Source of the DNA: Unio delphinus
Taxonomy: Eukaryota; Mollusca; Bivalvia; Unionida; Unionidae
Assembly (NCBI GenBank): GCA_029339505.1
Contig: JAQISU010000132.1
Location: 3,897,501 to 3,961,500, forward strand
Direction: 5' to 3'
DNA length: 64,000 nt
Shown in pieces: positions 25,243 through 45,312 of the stretch. The notes beneath the pieces are model-generated. The model was not told where the DNA came from, did no database searches, and worked only from the letters and a program-made list of their open reading frames with translations. The position numbers and the translations under genes are program-made. Numbering within the stretch: position 1 is the first letter of the stretch; every line of letters begins with the position of its first letter.

Positions 25243-26541
25243 GTTACTCAGTGAACTAGCCTTATAGATTGAAGTACAAAGTATGTACATACATTTTATC
25301 TTCGCAATATTATTATTTTTTGCAATTAGTAAAAAAAAAAAAGATGACAAACTGAACACGCGAACTTTTCAGATGATTTATTCTTATATCATGTTATCTT
25401 CCATGGAAGGAAATAAAGATGGTGATGAAGCATGAAGTGGTAATCATGCTGGATTTCAATACATAGCTCTTACATATAGTCAGTCAGAAATGAAAATGCA
25501 GTACCGTAAATTAGAGAACAGGCAGGCATTCATGTATTACAAACAGTTTTGTCACTGTGTGTATAAAATATAGATTATCCGCAGACGTATATGACACACA
25601 GGTTTTCGCCAATAATTATAATAAAAGACCCAAATTTGCGTTGGCTTCTTTTCATAATAAACGTAGTATTAATTACAATTCTCTTTTCTGTTTGCCACTG
25701 AACCAAAGTAAAGCCGTTTCAACCAAACTGCGTCAATTCATATTAAGGTTTTCCCACTTCTGATATATTCCACATTCCACGTGCTCTCTTTGTTTTAATA
25801 CAGGAACTATCCGTTATCTTTTAAATAAATTAACAAATCGACACCTACCCATAGACAATGGCAGATGGTATCATTTGCACACCTTCTGCTTTTACGGTTA
25901 ATAATAACACCGGCTACTATTCACTGTTGATTAATGAGTGTGAAATTCTCTCAGATGTCAACTCGTCTACCTTAGCTCTGAATCCGACTACGACAGCGAA
26001 TCAGACTCATCTATGACAGTTTCAGATTTTGTATACATAACTTTGCCGCTTATCATAAACGATGTACTTACTAATTAAAGATAATGACTGTTATGTTTAT
26101 CTTGTCTTCTTGTTATTTAAACTTCGAAAAATGTAGATACAATGTGAAACAATTATCTAATCAACAATATATTAATTTTCTATTTCCAGCCTGTTGAAAA
26201 CAGTAAATGAGTCCTTTTAAAATATTACTGCAACGTCGCAATAGGGGAGGGGCGTGGTAAGGGATAACTCGAGGGTTATCATCGCTAATTGACGGTATGT
26301 TTGTATCTAATAATAAGCACAATACGTTATCATATAATAAACAAAGTCAAAATATATAATAAACAATGAGTGGTAGGTATAAATATATTGCAAAAAATAT
26401 TAAACATGTCTTAAAAGCAATGACGTCATATATAACAATACAGACTGTTTTTTTTGTAAACTCTGCTACCGAAGGCATTTGTGATTATATTTAGCAACAA
26501 CTTCTTTCAATGTTATATCATCCATGTTCATAAATATATCT
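25243..26541. other. AT-rich non-coding stretch
   Basis: No gene or repeat is recognisable. Confidence 0.5.
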
Positions 26542-26677
26542 TTAGTCAACGAACAATTCCATATTTGCGGACAACCATGGAAAAATATATCCCTCTGGAA
26601 GAAACATAAGACGGAAGTGGTCAAAGTGCATACGTTTCAGCGCTTGCGATGGAGTCAAATCGGTGTATTCCTGTCTG
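26542..26677 (-). CDS. Candidate terminal exon, unidentified gene
   Basis: On the minus strand a strong acceptor (a long T-rich tract ending tttcag at 26683-26678) precedes a 136 nt open stretch. Read with one carried base, it gives 44 residues from RQEYTDLTPSQALKRM through FRLMFLPEGYIFP to MELFVD and then a TAA stop at 26544-26542. The composition is unlike the AT-driven chance frames around it. I do not recognise the family. The phase needs an upstream exon ending with two bases of a codon, which the candidate at 28598-28739 supplies. A plus-strand open frame covers the same bases, so strand choice rests on the acceptor and the composition. Confidence 0.4.
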
Positions 26678-28597
26678 CTGAAATTAAAAAAGAAATAGAG
26701 AAACAATCAAAACTGTGGAATCAGACTAAAATATGGCATATGGAATCGCTGTGACACATAACCAAAATCAGGTTTATAATTCGTTTATTAATAATACAAT
26801 AACGTATACTTCTATACTTAAGGTAAAACGTGACACGAGAATCATATACCTATGGTTTGTATAAAAGGACTGGTTAACTATTTTTCATTATATCTGTGCA
26901 CATTTCATACATCCTAATTAATTTTTTTAAAAAAAACAACAGATTCAGTCAGGCATAAGTATCGGAAAACCTCTCGTATTATGTCTGGTTTGCTAAATTC
27001 TTACGTGAACTCGGCGAACACCATATAATTTATTACATTCGTTAAATCATATACTCTAAGAACCACGCCAACCTTTCAACATTAAAAATCTACAACGTAA
27101 CTTTCACATGTAGATTCTGCGAGTCTAATCTTTTTCAAATTTTCAACGAATAATCAAGAACCTAAATTGATTTACAGGATATCGAGTAAAATAAGTTATA
27201 AAAGAAAGATATATCTACACAAAACCAGCATTCCAAATCTGAAAACGTTTAATTTTTCACATTTTAAAGAAAACTTACATGTTAGTTGTAAATAAATAAA
27301 CTAGTTGGATGACGTAGCAACATTTTGCAAATAAGTGACAAACACGTGTATTTATGTTATAACTTTGTTTTGAAACATACATCATAATCTTTCCAAACAT
27401 TCCGTCAACTTCATTGTTTTAAACTCCTACTAAATCTCGTAAGATGAGTGGGGAGGGGCGGGGATGGCCCGCATGGGTTATCTCTCTGGTGCATTATAAT
27501 ATTGTTTCTTCGTTTCCAAACCATTGCAAGTATATGTCTGTATTGAAAACACGAATATAAAAATAATACTTTATTATACTCAGGGTTGACCGCAGAATTA
27601 TTTTCGGGGATCTTGGTGGTTGTGGGGTGCAAACATGTAGTGGTCAGCTGTTACGTTTTACGTAGTGTATGCCAAAACAGATTTAGGGGTTTAGTGCCCC
27701 TCCTCCCTCTCGCTCTTACCCCTACGCGCGGGCACCTATGATATTATAACGTTGATGTAAATGATCGTCTTGCGAATGACAAACATTTAGCAATCAACAC
27801 TTAACACGGATATTTGTGGATTTTCCAGAGTCTATTTTAAGCCAGGAAATACATTTTTAAGGAGAGTACATCAGTGTGATTTTATCAGACTTGTTAGCGC
27901 GTACATAAATAACGTTAACTTTATTACTTGACCGACAGGACGATAATAAACAAACTTAATTGTTCATTGTCAGCTCGGTAGACCAGAATATAACAGAGTC
28001 AGTGTTGAGTGACAGCTTGTCACGCTGAAACGGAACATAGCTAAATTCAGATCTGAAATGGCAGCTTAGAAGACTGGAATACAACAAATTTAATTTATTG
28101 TTCAACGTAGCTTTTATAGACAATAACACGCAAAAGTAAGTAATATAGTTACCGAATGATCCTGAGACTGGTTTTCCAAACAATAATTTCATGATGTTTC
28201 TATTTGCGTCTCAGTCTTGTAGTGAATTAAGTTGACTAAATCCCTTTCGGGTCACATCGTTTTGGGAACACAGGCTTTCAGAATGTTTGTTTCGTTTAAA
28301 CCTCATTCTCATTGGTGTTGTCATCACTTTGTGCAAGAAATGGTCTTGAAAGCCTGCCAAAACCTGTTTAATATATACATTAAAATTGCATCACTGTTTA
28401 AGGTATATCTTAAATAACAGTCCAGGACTAACCATTACACAGTCAATACACAATATCAAGTCATATAGCGTCATATATAACATCACTGCCACTACTTTTT
28501 CATGATGTGCTAGTACTCCTACATGGTAACAAATAGGAACGTGGACTATTTGATATTGCCTTTTTACACTATCGTGTATTCTGACGCTACATGATAC
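26678..28597. other. Possible intron of the unidentified minus-strand gene
   Basis: If the two candidate exons belong together, this is their intron. Within it, an acceptor-like tttcag near 28024 precedes a 22-codon open stretch (RDKLSLNTDSVIFW...) with a stop near 27957. That could be an alternative terminal exon or chance. Confidence 0.25.
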
Positions 28598-28739
28598 TCT
28601 ATGTCTGTACTGTGAATGACAGAATACATTTTTTGAACATGCTCGGCAGCAAGTTCAAATTGAGCAAATCTTTGAGAAATCTTGTCTGCCCAAATTCCAC
28701 CCCAATCTGATAATGTACATGAAAGTGGAAAAAGAAGAC
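28598..28739 (-). CDS. Candidate internal exon, unidentified gene
   Basis: The minus strand shows an acceptor (tgtttttag ending at 28740) and a usable donor (GA|gtatca at 28597). They bound 142 nt that read, after two carried bases, LLFPLSCTLSDWGGIWADKI and then QRFAQFELAAEHVQKMYSV to STDI. It leaves two bases (GA), and joining to the exon at 26677 completes an Asp codon and keeps the frame. The Trp-rich, amphipathic composition looks coding. I do not recognise the family. No start exon was found between here and Hey, so the model is incomplete. Confidence 0.33.
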
Positions 28740-28784
28740 CTAAAAACATGTATTACATTCATTCAGTAAACTGGAATGTTATCA

Positions 28785-28822
28785 GAGATGATGACGATGA
28801 CGATGACGATGATGATAATGTT
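28785..28822. repeat. (GATGAC)n microsatellite
   Basis: A short run of gat/gac trinucleotides, probably within the Hey 3' untranslated region or downstream of it. Confidence 0.8.
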
Positions 28823-28852
28823 GTCAAATCCATTACGAATATTCATTTAGAT

Positions 28853-28858
28853 TTTAAT
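28853..28858 (-). terminator. Possible Hey poly(A) signal (ATTAAA)
   Basis: The common variant ATTAAA lies on the minus strand about 420 bases after the Hey stop. No AATAAA occurs on that strand between here and the stop. This is a position guess, not a mapped end. Confidence 0.2.
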
Positions 28859-29281
28859 GATATTTTTCTTTACTTACACTAAAAGATCTCACTGACGTGA
28901 GAAAGCAGTGCAAACTTTCATAGATACATGAAGAAAACTAATACAGTCAATAACAAGAACCGACAGTATTTTCAGACTAACATGTAACAAACACAAACAC
29001 AAATCTATATTCTGAACCTTAAGATACACTATTATCAAAGAATACATAATCACATGTTCGTGGTAACGAGGTGGAAATCACAAGAAAATCTAATAATATA
29101 TCCCACGGCCACAGGACACAAATAGGTTTAGTAGACTCTGGTACCGCATAATGTAAAACTATCGAAATTAAAGTTGCGCATCTGAATTTATAGCAACAAC
29201 TCTTTCTCGTACTCATCTCATCCTCAACTTGTTTCCAGAAGAATTCTATTTGTATAGTGAAGACACTTACTGTTATCTTTA

Positions 29282-36989
<7,708 letters not shown>

Positions 36990-37339
36990 CGGACGGACAG
37001 ATGGATGGGCTGGTGTACAGACAGATAGGCATTCATTCCTGGTTGAAATATTTATAAATGTAAATAAAACCAGAAACGTTGACTCTAGCAACATTTGCAC
37101 CTTACTGAAATAAATTTACTGATTTCTACTAAATCAACAAAAATTCAGCCTATCCATATAATCCAACTCACATCCACCTATAGTTTGCTCTTTGTAATAT
37201 TTATTATGAGGCGTTTTGTCAAGACCAGACAATATAGGACTTTTATTACACTGAGTTTATCAAATTTAAAACGTATGAATTATTTAAGAAAACGAACACG
37301 TTTTTACGCACACATGTATTATTATCCATTTCAGTTTGT

Positions 37340-37451
37340 GATAGTGCATTCATCATTTTTGTTAGCTTTTGGTATGACTCGACCGGGGATCGAACCCACG
37401 ACCTCCCGTGTCCGTGGCGGACGCTATAACCACTAGGTCACCGGAGCGGTC
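37340..37451 (-). mobile_element. SINE B head fragment
   Basis: The minus strand starts 'gaccgctccggtgacctagt' and includes a good B-box ('gggttcgatcccc' near 37388). Only the tRNA-related third is kept. An (AAAT)n run abuts the head side rather than the tail side, which is unusual for a SINE. Confidence 0.7.
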
Positions 37452-37455
37452 AAAA

Positions 37456-37502
<47 letters not shown>
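37452..37502. repeat. (AAAT)n microsatellite
   Basis: About 12 perfect tetranucleotide units, directly beside the SINE B fragment. Confidence 0.95.
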
Positions 37503-37743
37503 CATCTTAAAATAAGAGTAATTATTTTACCACTTTTAGCATAACGCGAAATCAAGTATTATATTAATTGTCGATTCCGCGTGACACCAAACACCTCTAT
37601 TGCTGACAGGACAAGATAAGAAAAGAATTGATTAGAATGAGGTTGTAACGTATTCAACATGTGAGGCATATATCGTGTGTGATGTCATAAAGGTGCATAA
37701 GTGAATTGCAAAATTAGGAAAATACAATCTCAAAACCTGCACG

Positions 37744-37747
<4 letters not shown>

Positions 37748-37829
<82 letters not shown>
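37748..37829. repeat. (TA)n microsatellite
   Basis: An uninterrupted TA run of about 82 bases. Confidence 0.95.
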
Positions 37830-37832
<3 letters not shown>

Positions 37833-37982
37833 GAATGTTACTTGGATTCATACATGAATATATTTATATAGGTCAGTCCTGAAAATGTAAAAGACAGTTA
37901 CACACTTTTGTCTTTCATGATTAAAATGATGCTCATCATCTGTTCTTGTGTCTGACAAAGTGTAAAATGTCTTTTGTTATAA

Positions 37983-37983
<1 letters not shown>

Positions 37984-38035
<52 letters not shown>

Positions 38036-38126
38036 ATGTATGTATGTATGTATGTATGTATGTATGTATGTATGTATGTATGTATGTATGTATGTATGTA
38101 TGTATGTATGTATGTATGTATGTATA
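37984..38126. repeat. (CA)n(TGTA)n compound microsatellite
   Basis: CA to 38033, then perfect GTAT/TGTA tetranucleotides to 38126. Confidence 0.95.
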
Positions 38127-38562
38127 ATTAAAGTTATTGACATAATTAAGCTTTTATATTTTGGGGTACTGAGAAATAAATATTTTCTATATCCGAACTA
38201 GTTTTAAATAACACGTAATCCAGACCTTTAGATGACGTATTAATGTTAGTGTCCTAAGCTTGACCGTATCCATCTTTTATTTGACTAACACAAAATTTGA
38301 ATTGCTCCATCAACGCCAAACGCAACATTATTTAATATCAATTTTACGTTTAGTATCCATTTATTGTCATTGGAATTATCACCAAAAAAATGTTTGTATC
38401 AGACAGAATACAAATGATGAGACACTGTTTCGTAGTAACATTAGATAATCCCGGTCAATAGTTTATCATGCAACTTTAAATGATATATGTAATGGAAACA
38501 AAAAAAATTCACCGTATGGAATGTATAGAAGTATATTTTTTGGGTTGGCATTCAATATGATT

Positions 38563-38563
38563 A

Positions 38564-38635
<72 letters not shown>

Positions 38636-38687
38636 AAAGAAAGAAAGGAAGGAAGGAACTAAGGAAGGAAGCAAGGAAGGAATGAAG
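38563..38687. repeat. (AAAG)n then (AAGG)n microsatellite
   Basis: Tetranucleotide purine run that shifts from AAAG to AAGG after 38640. Confidence 0.95.
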
Positions 38688-39033
38688 AATGAACTTTATT
38701 TCACCTACATCAGATCCCAAATTTCACGAGCATATCTTAAAAGCATAGTCTTATTCGCATCAGATATCCACAGTCATACGTGACGATCTGACAGCGACCA
38801 TTTAGGGGTATTGTTCTGGAGATCTTTAAATTAGCCAATGGAAATGCCTGTAAGATAGCGCAAATCTGATTTAATCAGAATTGTTAAAATCGATATTCGA
38901 TTATGATCGAACCGTTTGCAAATGAAAATCAATAAGTAAATCTAAATTATTATTTAAATTGAACCTTTATTAGTTAATACACACATATATCAGTTAAATA
39001 AAACCTTTCTAAGTTAATGCACACCTTTATTTT

Positions 39034-39060
39034 ACACACACGCACACACACACACACACA

Positions 39061-39110
<50 letters not shown>
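39034..39110. repeat. (CA)n(GT)n palindrome
   Basis: CA repeats to 39063 are followed without a spacer by GT repeats to 39110. The two halves are complementary, so the sequence is a perfect inverted repeat centred on ACGT at 39062-39065. Confidence 0.95.
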
Positions 39111-39113
<3 letters not shown>

Positions 39114-39154
39114 TATAAGGTCTGAATAGCTATATATACTAATTGTTCCCACTA

Positions 39155-39477
39155 TGAAAATTAAGTCATATGGACAAAGTTTTTTGCATAATAGGGCCCG
39201 GCGATGTGGAACGAATTGCCCATTGAAATTAGACACAAAGACACAGTGGCCGCTTTTAAGAATGCTCTTAAAACTCAACTTTCTCGACTACAGGGACAAA
39301 CTTAGAGACCTAATAATGTTTTATGTCATATCTTTTCAGCATGTTTTTATGTTTTCCAATTTCATTGTTTTTGTCATTTGTGTTTCTATAGAATAGTCAT
39401 ATCATTATAGATAGTGTAAAGCGCTTAGAGCTTCTAAAGATTAGGCGCTATACAAAGTTCTCATTATTATTATATTC
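39155..39477 (+). mobile_element. 5'-truncated CR1/L2-like LINE 3' end
   Basis: In the frame beginning near 39197, the plus strand reads GPAMWNELPIEIRHKDTVAA and FKNALKTQLSRLQGQT, then stops. The 'WN.LP..IR....AFK..LK' pattern is the usual C terminus of jockey/CR1-type reverse transcriptases. The 3' untranslated end carries 'gtaaagcgcttagagcttct' and 'aggcgctatacaaa', then a short ATT-repeat tail, the hallmark end of CR1/L2-type LINEs. It ends about 40 bases before the segmental duplication begins. Confidence 0.75.
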
Positions 39478-39896
39478 ATTTAAAACATTAATTTAGGTAT
39501 TTTGTATCGTAAGATTGTATGTATGTTTTTTTTCGGGAGGATTATTTTCGACAAACAATATGTAACTATATTGTTAAATAATATCATTACAACCACATAC
39601 TAATAAAGTCATTAGTGCCATGTAATAATAGTGTTGGGTTTTCGTATTTAATTATTAAATTGTTCCTGCGTATGATTACCCTGCCCAAAGATAAAATGTT
39701 GGACGTTCCTGTCATGACTCATGAGCGATTATTGCTTTTTCAATTCCAGTTTTGTATTTTGGGATCCCGCATTAACAAGTATGTGCATTGTATAATTTTA
39801 TATATTTGTTGTGAATTTTGTTTATAAATAAAGAGATATATGATTTGCTCAAACTCAGCTCTTGCTGTTATCTATTCAGAATCACAGGAAATCTGG

Positions 39897-40325
39897 TTAT
39901 TCCTGATTCCGCGTGACTCCCAACACCTGTGTTAAGAAATAATTTAGCTTTGACATCTGTGGCCGTGGAGGATGCCATCTTTTTAATATTGCTTCTTGGT
40001 TGATTTAGATGCCATATTCTGCTTCGTAGCTTTGCCTCCTGTGTTGTAGGAGGGAACAGTAATGCCGTTTTGACAAGCGACAGTTCATTTAGTCTGGAGA
40101 CTGATCATGCGATAATCCAATTATCCTAGTTTTGACACCTAAAAAGCAACAACGAGTATGTATTTGCAATGGTATTTATCTAAAAGAACGCTGCAAAACA
40201 AAATCAATTAAATTCATATGGCCAAACTCGTGTCATCATCATACGCGTGCGCGATTTGTTTTGTTAAATTTAGTAACAATTGCACCTGCTTCCCTGAGCG
40301 TGCCTGCATCACGTGACTTCTGACA
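39897..40325 (+). repeat. Dispersed repeat D, copy 2
   Basis: Block order matches 1615-1965 ('cgcgtgactcccaacacctg', 'ttcatttagtct', 'catatggccaaactcgtg', 'cacctgcttccc...cacgtgact'). It lies within the segmental duplication and is repeated at 58557-58985. Confidence 0.45.
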
Positions 40326-40564
40326 TTGTTGTTTGTCAAGTCCTGTAAAATTTCAATTTTACACGTTTTACCGTTATTCACCTTCCAAGAAAATAGTGTA
40401 GGTGCTGATTTGAATGGACTGCCCAAACAACTGACATTGTGTTTCATACCACTTCGCATAGTTATTACATCTAAATTTACGTAATTCTTAGATGTTTTAT
40501 ATACACAATTTATCACTGGCACATCTGTATGGAGTTAGCTAATTAATACTAATTTATTATTAGT

Positions 40565-40567
<3 letters not shown>

Positions 40568-40658
<91 letters not shown>
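40568..40658. repeat. (CT)n(CA)n compound microsatellite
   Basis: Present in both copies of the duplication. The CT part is shorter here than at 59221. Confidence 0.95.
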
Positions 40659-40661
<3 letters not shown>

Positions 40662-41202
40662 GGAACTGAATCTAATAATTGTTATTTCCACCCATAACAC
40701 TGGCCTCAGAGTCGGGGTTTAACTGTTGTCTTCCCGATATCACGGTACCAGTTGATTTTCCAAAGACCTCAATGATAATGTTTTGTGAAATAAATATACT
40801 TTCTATCATACTTCAGCATGCAGGTCACACAATGTCACAGAGAACAATCTTCGATTGTCAATTTGACAAGGATAAATCCAAGTACGCCAGTGCATTTAAG
40901 AGAGATAACTCTGCTGGAACTAGACAGGGCTAAGAGTTATCTAGTCACAACAGACCCAGTTTCAACCAGGTGTAGCACATTTAAAAAAAAATGATAAAAA
41001 AATAAATACAAAATATGATTTAGATATGAATTAACTTAATCTCACATGTTGTCAAGAGATTTAGCTTTTTTTAAAGCATGACAGAACTTACAACTCTTAC
41101 ATAATGCACCAATCACAGCTAGTGTTGTTGTTTATTTCTGAATGCAAGCTTCTCTACACCGTAATCTCCGCCTACCTGGATTCTAAAATTCGTACCGTTA
41201 TA

Positions 41203-41280
41203 CCTTCTCCACCAAATATACTGGCCGCCATATATAGCTTGTCACGTGCCAAACATGGCGTTAAACCCCGACGACTTTTT
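41203..41280 (+). mobile_element. SINE A tail fragment
   Basis: 'tctccaccaaatatactggc' and 'aaacatggcgttaaacccc' match the last part of the SINE A body. It is shared with the right copy at 59834-59903, so it predates the duplication. Confidence 0.6.
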
Positions 41281-41588
41281 TTTTTAGACTACAGACCAGA
41301 TTCCTTGAAAAATACCGTTGTCTTCATACTTTTCCGTTTTTATTTGTCAGTACATGTAACGCATTTACCAACTTTATCTGCCCTTATTCTTCTTCATGAT
41401 AATTACCTTTGTGGAACTTATCTACAAAAATATCATCTTGGTCCTCTTGATCTGCCAGTAAGTTTTAATTTTCTTTAAAAAAGTATCGTTAATGTACTAT
41501 TATCCTGGGATTCTTTTTCTTATTTTCTTTCTTTCGGGAAGTCAAATGTTATGTTTAACACATTACAATAAAAATGGTTGATGCAATA

Positions 41589-41870
41589 TATTATCATTTG
41601 AATTGCACCATGTACAGTATCCCTTGATAGAATAAAATATCATTTGAATTCCAACATGTACAGTATCTCTTGATACAATAAAATATCATTTGAATTCCAG
41701 CATGTACAGTATCCCTTGATACAATAAAATATCATTTGAATTCCAACATGTACAGTATCCCTTGATACAATAAAATATCATTTGAATTCCAACATGTACA
41801 GTCTCTCTTGATACAATAAAATATCATTTGAATTCCAACATGTACAGTATCCCTTGATACAATAAAATGT
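41589..41870. repeat. 46-bp minisatellite (duplication-specific), about 6 copies
   Basis: The unit is 'atatcatttgaattccaaca', 'tgtacagtatcccttgatac', 'aataaa'. It resumes at 43275-43445 after the interrupting block. The right copy has only about two units (60220-60295). Confidence 0.9.
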
Positions 41871-43274
41871 TATGTAAAAAGTTTCTGTTATGTATGTTGT
41901 TATTAGCTTTACATAACCTTCTTCTCATTTCTTGCTATGAGAAGGAATTACTCGTAAGTTGGGGAACGTCTATATCCATGGTAAGAGAGAGAGAAAGAAG
42001 AAAGAAGTCAGGCTCTCTTAAAGAGAGCGCCGTGATGATAAGACAGCTACATCTGTAATTGAAGAGTCAACGTCAGTTTTCTGCTAATGCGTTATAACTT
42101 TATTTAAATAATCAACACACATATATATTACTACATTCTAGAAACACTTCTAAAACTTTATAATAAAATTCATAAAATACATATTACATTTTTCATCTTT
42201 AAGCTTTCCAACTTCATTAACTTCTGCACCTTAGAATATTATTTACTAGTTAATTCTCAATCAATTTCAAGATAGCAAAAGCCTTAAATGTAATAACAGT
42301 TAATGCATTTTACTCATTTTAAAACAGAATATTAAGAATATTGATTTAGAATATATTGCTAGAAATTACTCTTTCTTACTTAAGAAATACTTTATTTCAA
42401 CATTAAGTCAAGTATGAAGTTGGTAGCTAATTCAACTAATTCAAACCTTTATAATTAAAGTTACATAAATATAAATTCTTTAGAACATTTAAACAGTCCA
42501 TTACAATGTATTATAAACAAAGAACTCAATAGTAATGTTGCACACAAAACAATTTTACCATTAAAAATCTCAATCATCAAAAATACTTTTTTCTTACAAG
42601 AAATTATAACTTGTACAGATGCCTACCTGTAATTGAAGAGTCAACGTCAGTTTTCTGCTAATGCGTTATAACTGATCTGACCTGATTTGCGCATTTCTAT
42701 ATATACGTTCGCGGCCAGATACATGGTTAGGTAAGGTCATACCCTTCTACGCATTAGTCAGAAAACTACGAACTCTACAAACCAGTTCTAACAGGTCATT
42801 ACGTCATAAGACTCAATTCTGTAATCATCTACACCGGCCTTAACGACGTCAGACCAAATATGGATATCCGTTAGTTGGAAGCCATCTTGTTTCATAAGCT
42901 TCTTAGAGTGGAAAGTTACTAGATCTTCATTAACCGATTTGAACCTTTGCCAATCACTAGGTCAGAGACATATTTTTACTAATGAAACCTAGAACTTATA
43001 GCTGAGCAGGCAAAAATCCATGTATTATGGTATACAGTCTTACAAAACACTGTACATTAGTTATTTTTACTGATGTTAGGGAGTATACTTATACACACTG
43101 CCTTTTTTACTACACTTGTTTAGCAAACTTTTCTATTCTGTATAGTTGTACTTCAAAAACAAGTGAAATTACCTTTAATATTTTTTTTAGAATATAAACA
43201 AATAAAACATTACTTAAATACAAATCAAAGAAAATATCAATCTTTATTAATTTTACTAAAACTTTAATCCTAAC
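41871..43274. mobile_element. Block present only in the left duplicate, with repeats and hairpins
   Basis: This block interrupts the 46-bp minisatellite and is missing from the right copy. The 47 bp starting 'ctgtaattgaagagtcaacg' at 42053-42099 repeats at 42627-42673. An inverse of its inner part (cgcattagtcagaaaactac) lies at 42750-42772. Further hairpins are GCTCTCTT/AAGAGAGC near 42010 and TTCTCAT/ATGAGAA near 41922. It has no coding capacity. A non-autonomous transposon is the likeliest reading. Confidence 0.4.
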
Positions 43275-43445
43275 AAAAATATCATTTGAATTCCAAGACG
43301 TACAGTGTCCTTTGATACAATAAAATATCATTTGAATTCCAACATGTACAGTGTCCCTTGATACAATAAAATATCATTAGAATTCCAAGACATACAGTGT
43401 TTTTTTATACAATTAAATATCATCTGAATTCCAACATGTACATGT
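43275..43445. repeat. 46-bp minisatellite, second part, about 4 copies
   Basis: Same unit as 41589-41870, more diverged. Confidence 0.85.
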
Positions 43446-43475
43446 GATAAATGGACACAACTACACGTGTGATTT

Positions 43476-43483
<8 letters not shown>

Positions 43484-43536
<53 letters not shown>
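43484..43536. repeat. (GA)n microsatellite
   Basis: About 53 bases. The equivalent run in the right copy (60341-60474) is more than twice as long. Confidence 0.95.
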
Positions 43537-43538
<2 letters not shown>

Positions 43539-43647
43539 TAGTTGGATGGGTGAAATCATGGGTGGATGAATAAATGGATGGATACATAAATACAATTATT
43601 AATTGAGATAAGTAAAAAAAAAATGTGCGTAAATAATATTAATAAGC

Positions 43648-43716
43648 AAACGAGTGGACGCGTAGTAGATAAACGAGTGGACGCGTAGTAGATAAACGAG
43701 TGGACGCGTAGTAGAT
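43648..43716. repeat. 23-bp minisatellite, 3 copies
   Basis: The unit is 'cgagtggacgcgtagtagat' plus three bases. The right copy has one unit at 60595, so the array expanded (or contracted) after the duplication. Confidence 0.9.
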
Positions 43717-43952
43717 AAATGAATAACAGAATGAACAATACATGCGGGAATGGAAGGACAGAGTGAAAGAGCAACACACAAGAAGGTAGAAAAGCAATGC
43801 TTAAAAAACTGGATACCTTATGCCACTGTACATGTCTTTTTATTGGTGGTAAAATGTTTACTACACTGGCAGGGTAGGATTTATATTGTTCACATATATT
43901 TGTTCGACTTTAACTCGATAGGAGAATATACTAACACCATAATTTCTCAGGG

Positions 43953-44062
43953 TTGGTAAGTATGATTACGCGAGAAAACTTGCCAGTAACTTCCCTTGGG
44001 TCGTTGGTTCTTCTCGGGGCTGTTATTCCTCTATCAGTTATGATGGCAACCATTTGTGCGGA
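43953..44062 (+). mobile_element. SINE A body fragment
   Basis: 'acgcgagaaaacttgccagt', 'cttcccttgggtcg' and 'cagttatgatggc' match the SINE A body. The homologous piece is at 60915-61024. Confidence 0.55.
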
Positions 44063-45183
44063 TAAATGGTCTAAAACCCAAGAACTGATAATGAAACTAT
44101 GTCTATGGTAAAAAGAAACTAATGGTAAATTAAGCATTGCACTCGCACAAACAGTCACACTGATTGCTTATACGGATTGTGTATATGGCAACAAGTCTAC
44201 TGTTTTGGGGTGACGATCTAAATTAGTACTAGTCTCGCCATTCATCAAATGTGTGACAGACCCACCCACCGACCCCCACCCCCTCCCTAAAACCCACTCG
44301 TCCCAAAATGAATTGTCCGGACGTATGGGTTAAGAATAACTGCTCTAAGGTTTATATACGATTGACCAAATAATAAAATGTTACCATATTTGTAACCGAA
44401 ACTGATAGAGTGGGGAATACAACTGACTCGCTCCCAGGAGTTCCTTACAAATGACATTAAGACTATATGTAATACGAATGAGGGTTTGGATGGGTGGGGT
44501 TCCAACCATGTAACAATATAACACAAGGAAAAACATATTTCTCTCTCCTTAAGTATTTCCAACCCTTCTATCTTGTCCTATTTTCGTCTCCTAATATGAA
44601 ATGTTTGCTACATGTACTGAAAAAATTAATTAATTTTCAGAAGATTTCAAGAGATATCTTCAAATTCATGACATTTTTTTTTAATTGGACACTTGTTAGA
44701 CGATTTCGAAGATAGTGAACAAGCAGAGACAGAATAAATTGATACATTTTGAAAATCGATATCAAGGGATTTTGTATTTCCGCTGCTACAAGGCACTATA
44801 TATGACTGACCAGTCATTAGGTGATAAAAATCACTTTAATAACTTGGGGACAACATTGTCTGCTTTATATATGCAGTCAAAATAATTCTAACTAGTACCA
44901 AAGACGTACTCTGTCCGCCATTATTTTTGACCATTTATTCAAAGTTGAAACTGTGCTTTTGTTTTGAGTCTTATAAATGTACTTTATTGACCGGTGTCCT
45001 TTAACAATATCCCACACTGGTTGATTTACCCTTCGATGCGATATCCAGGGTTTTCTGAGATAATCGTACCCTTTTGTCTTCACTTACAAATCTGACTAGC
45101 TTTAAGTACATTTTGAACTTTTATGTAATTATTTGACAAACTGTGATATAATTGTTAACAGCATGTCAATGTTTTTTGTTGTT

Positions 45184-45251
45184 GATGATGATGATGATGT
45201 AGATGATTTTGCTATTGTTGTTGATGATGATGTTGTTATTGATGATGATGT

Positions 45252-45311
<60 letters not shown>
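45184..45311. repeat. (GAT)n microsatellite
   Basis: GAT/GTT trinucleotides of about 128 bases. The homologous run is at 62097-62226. Confidence 0.95.

Positions 45312-45312
<1 letters not shown>

Noticed and set aside
40214..40522. 102-codon minus-strand frame also present at 58866-59174
   Set aside because: The few base differences between the duplicates mostly change amino acids, and there is no family match. Shared openness is explained by the recent duplication.
41104..41478. 124-codon frame in both duplicates (also 59734-60108)
   Set aside because: It runs through a SINE A fragment and has no recognisable domain.
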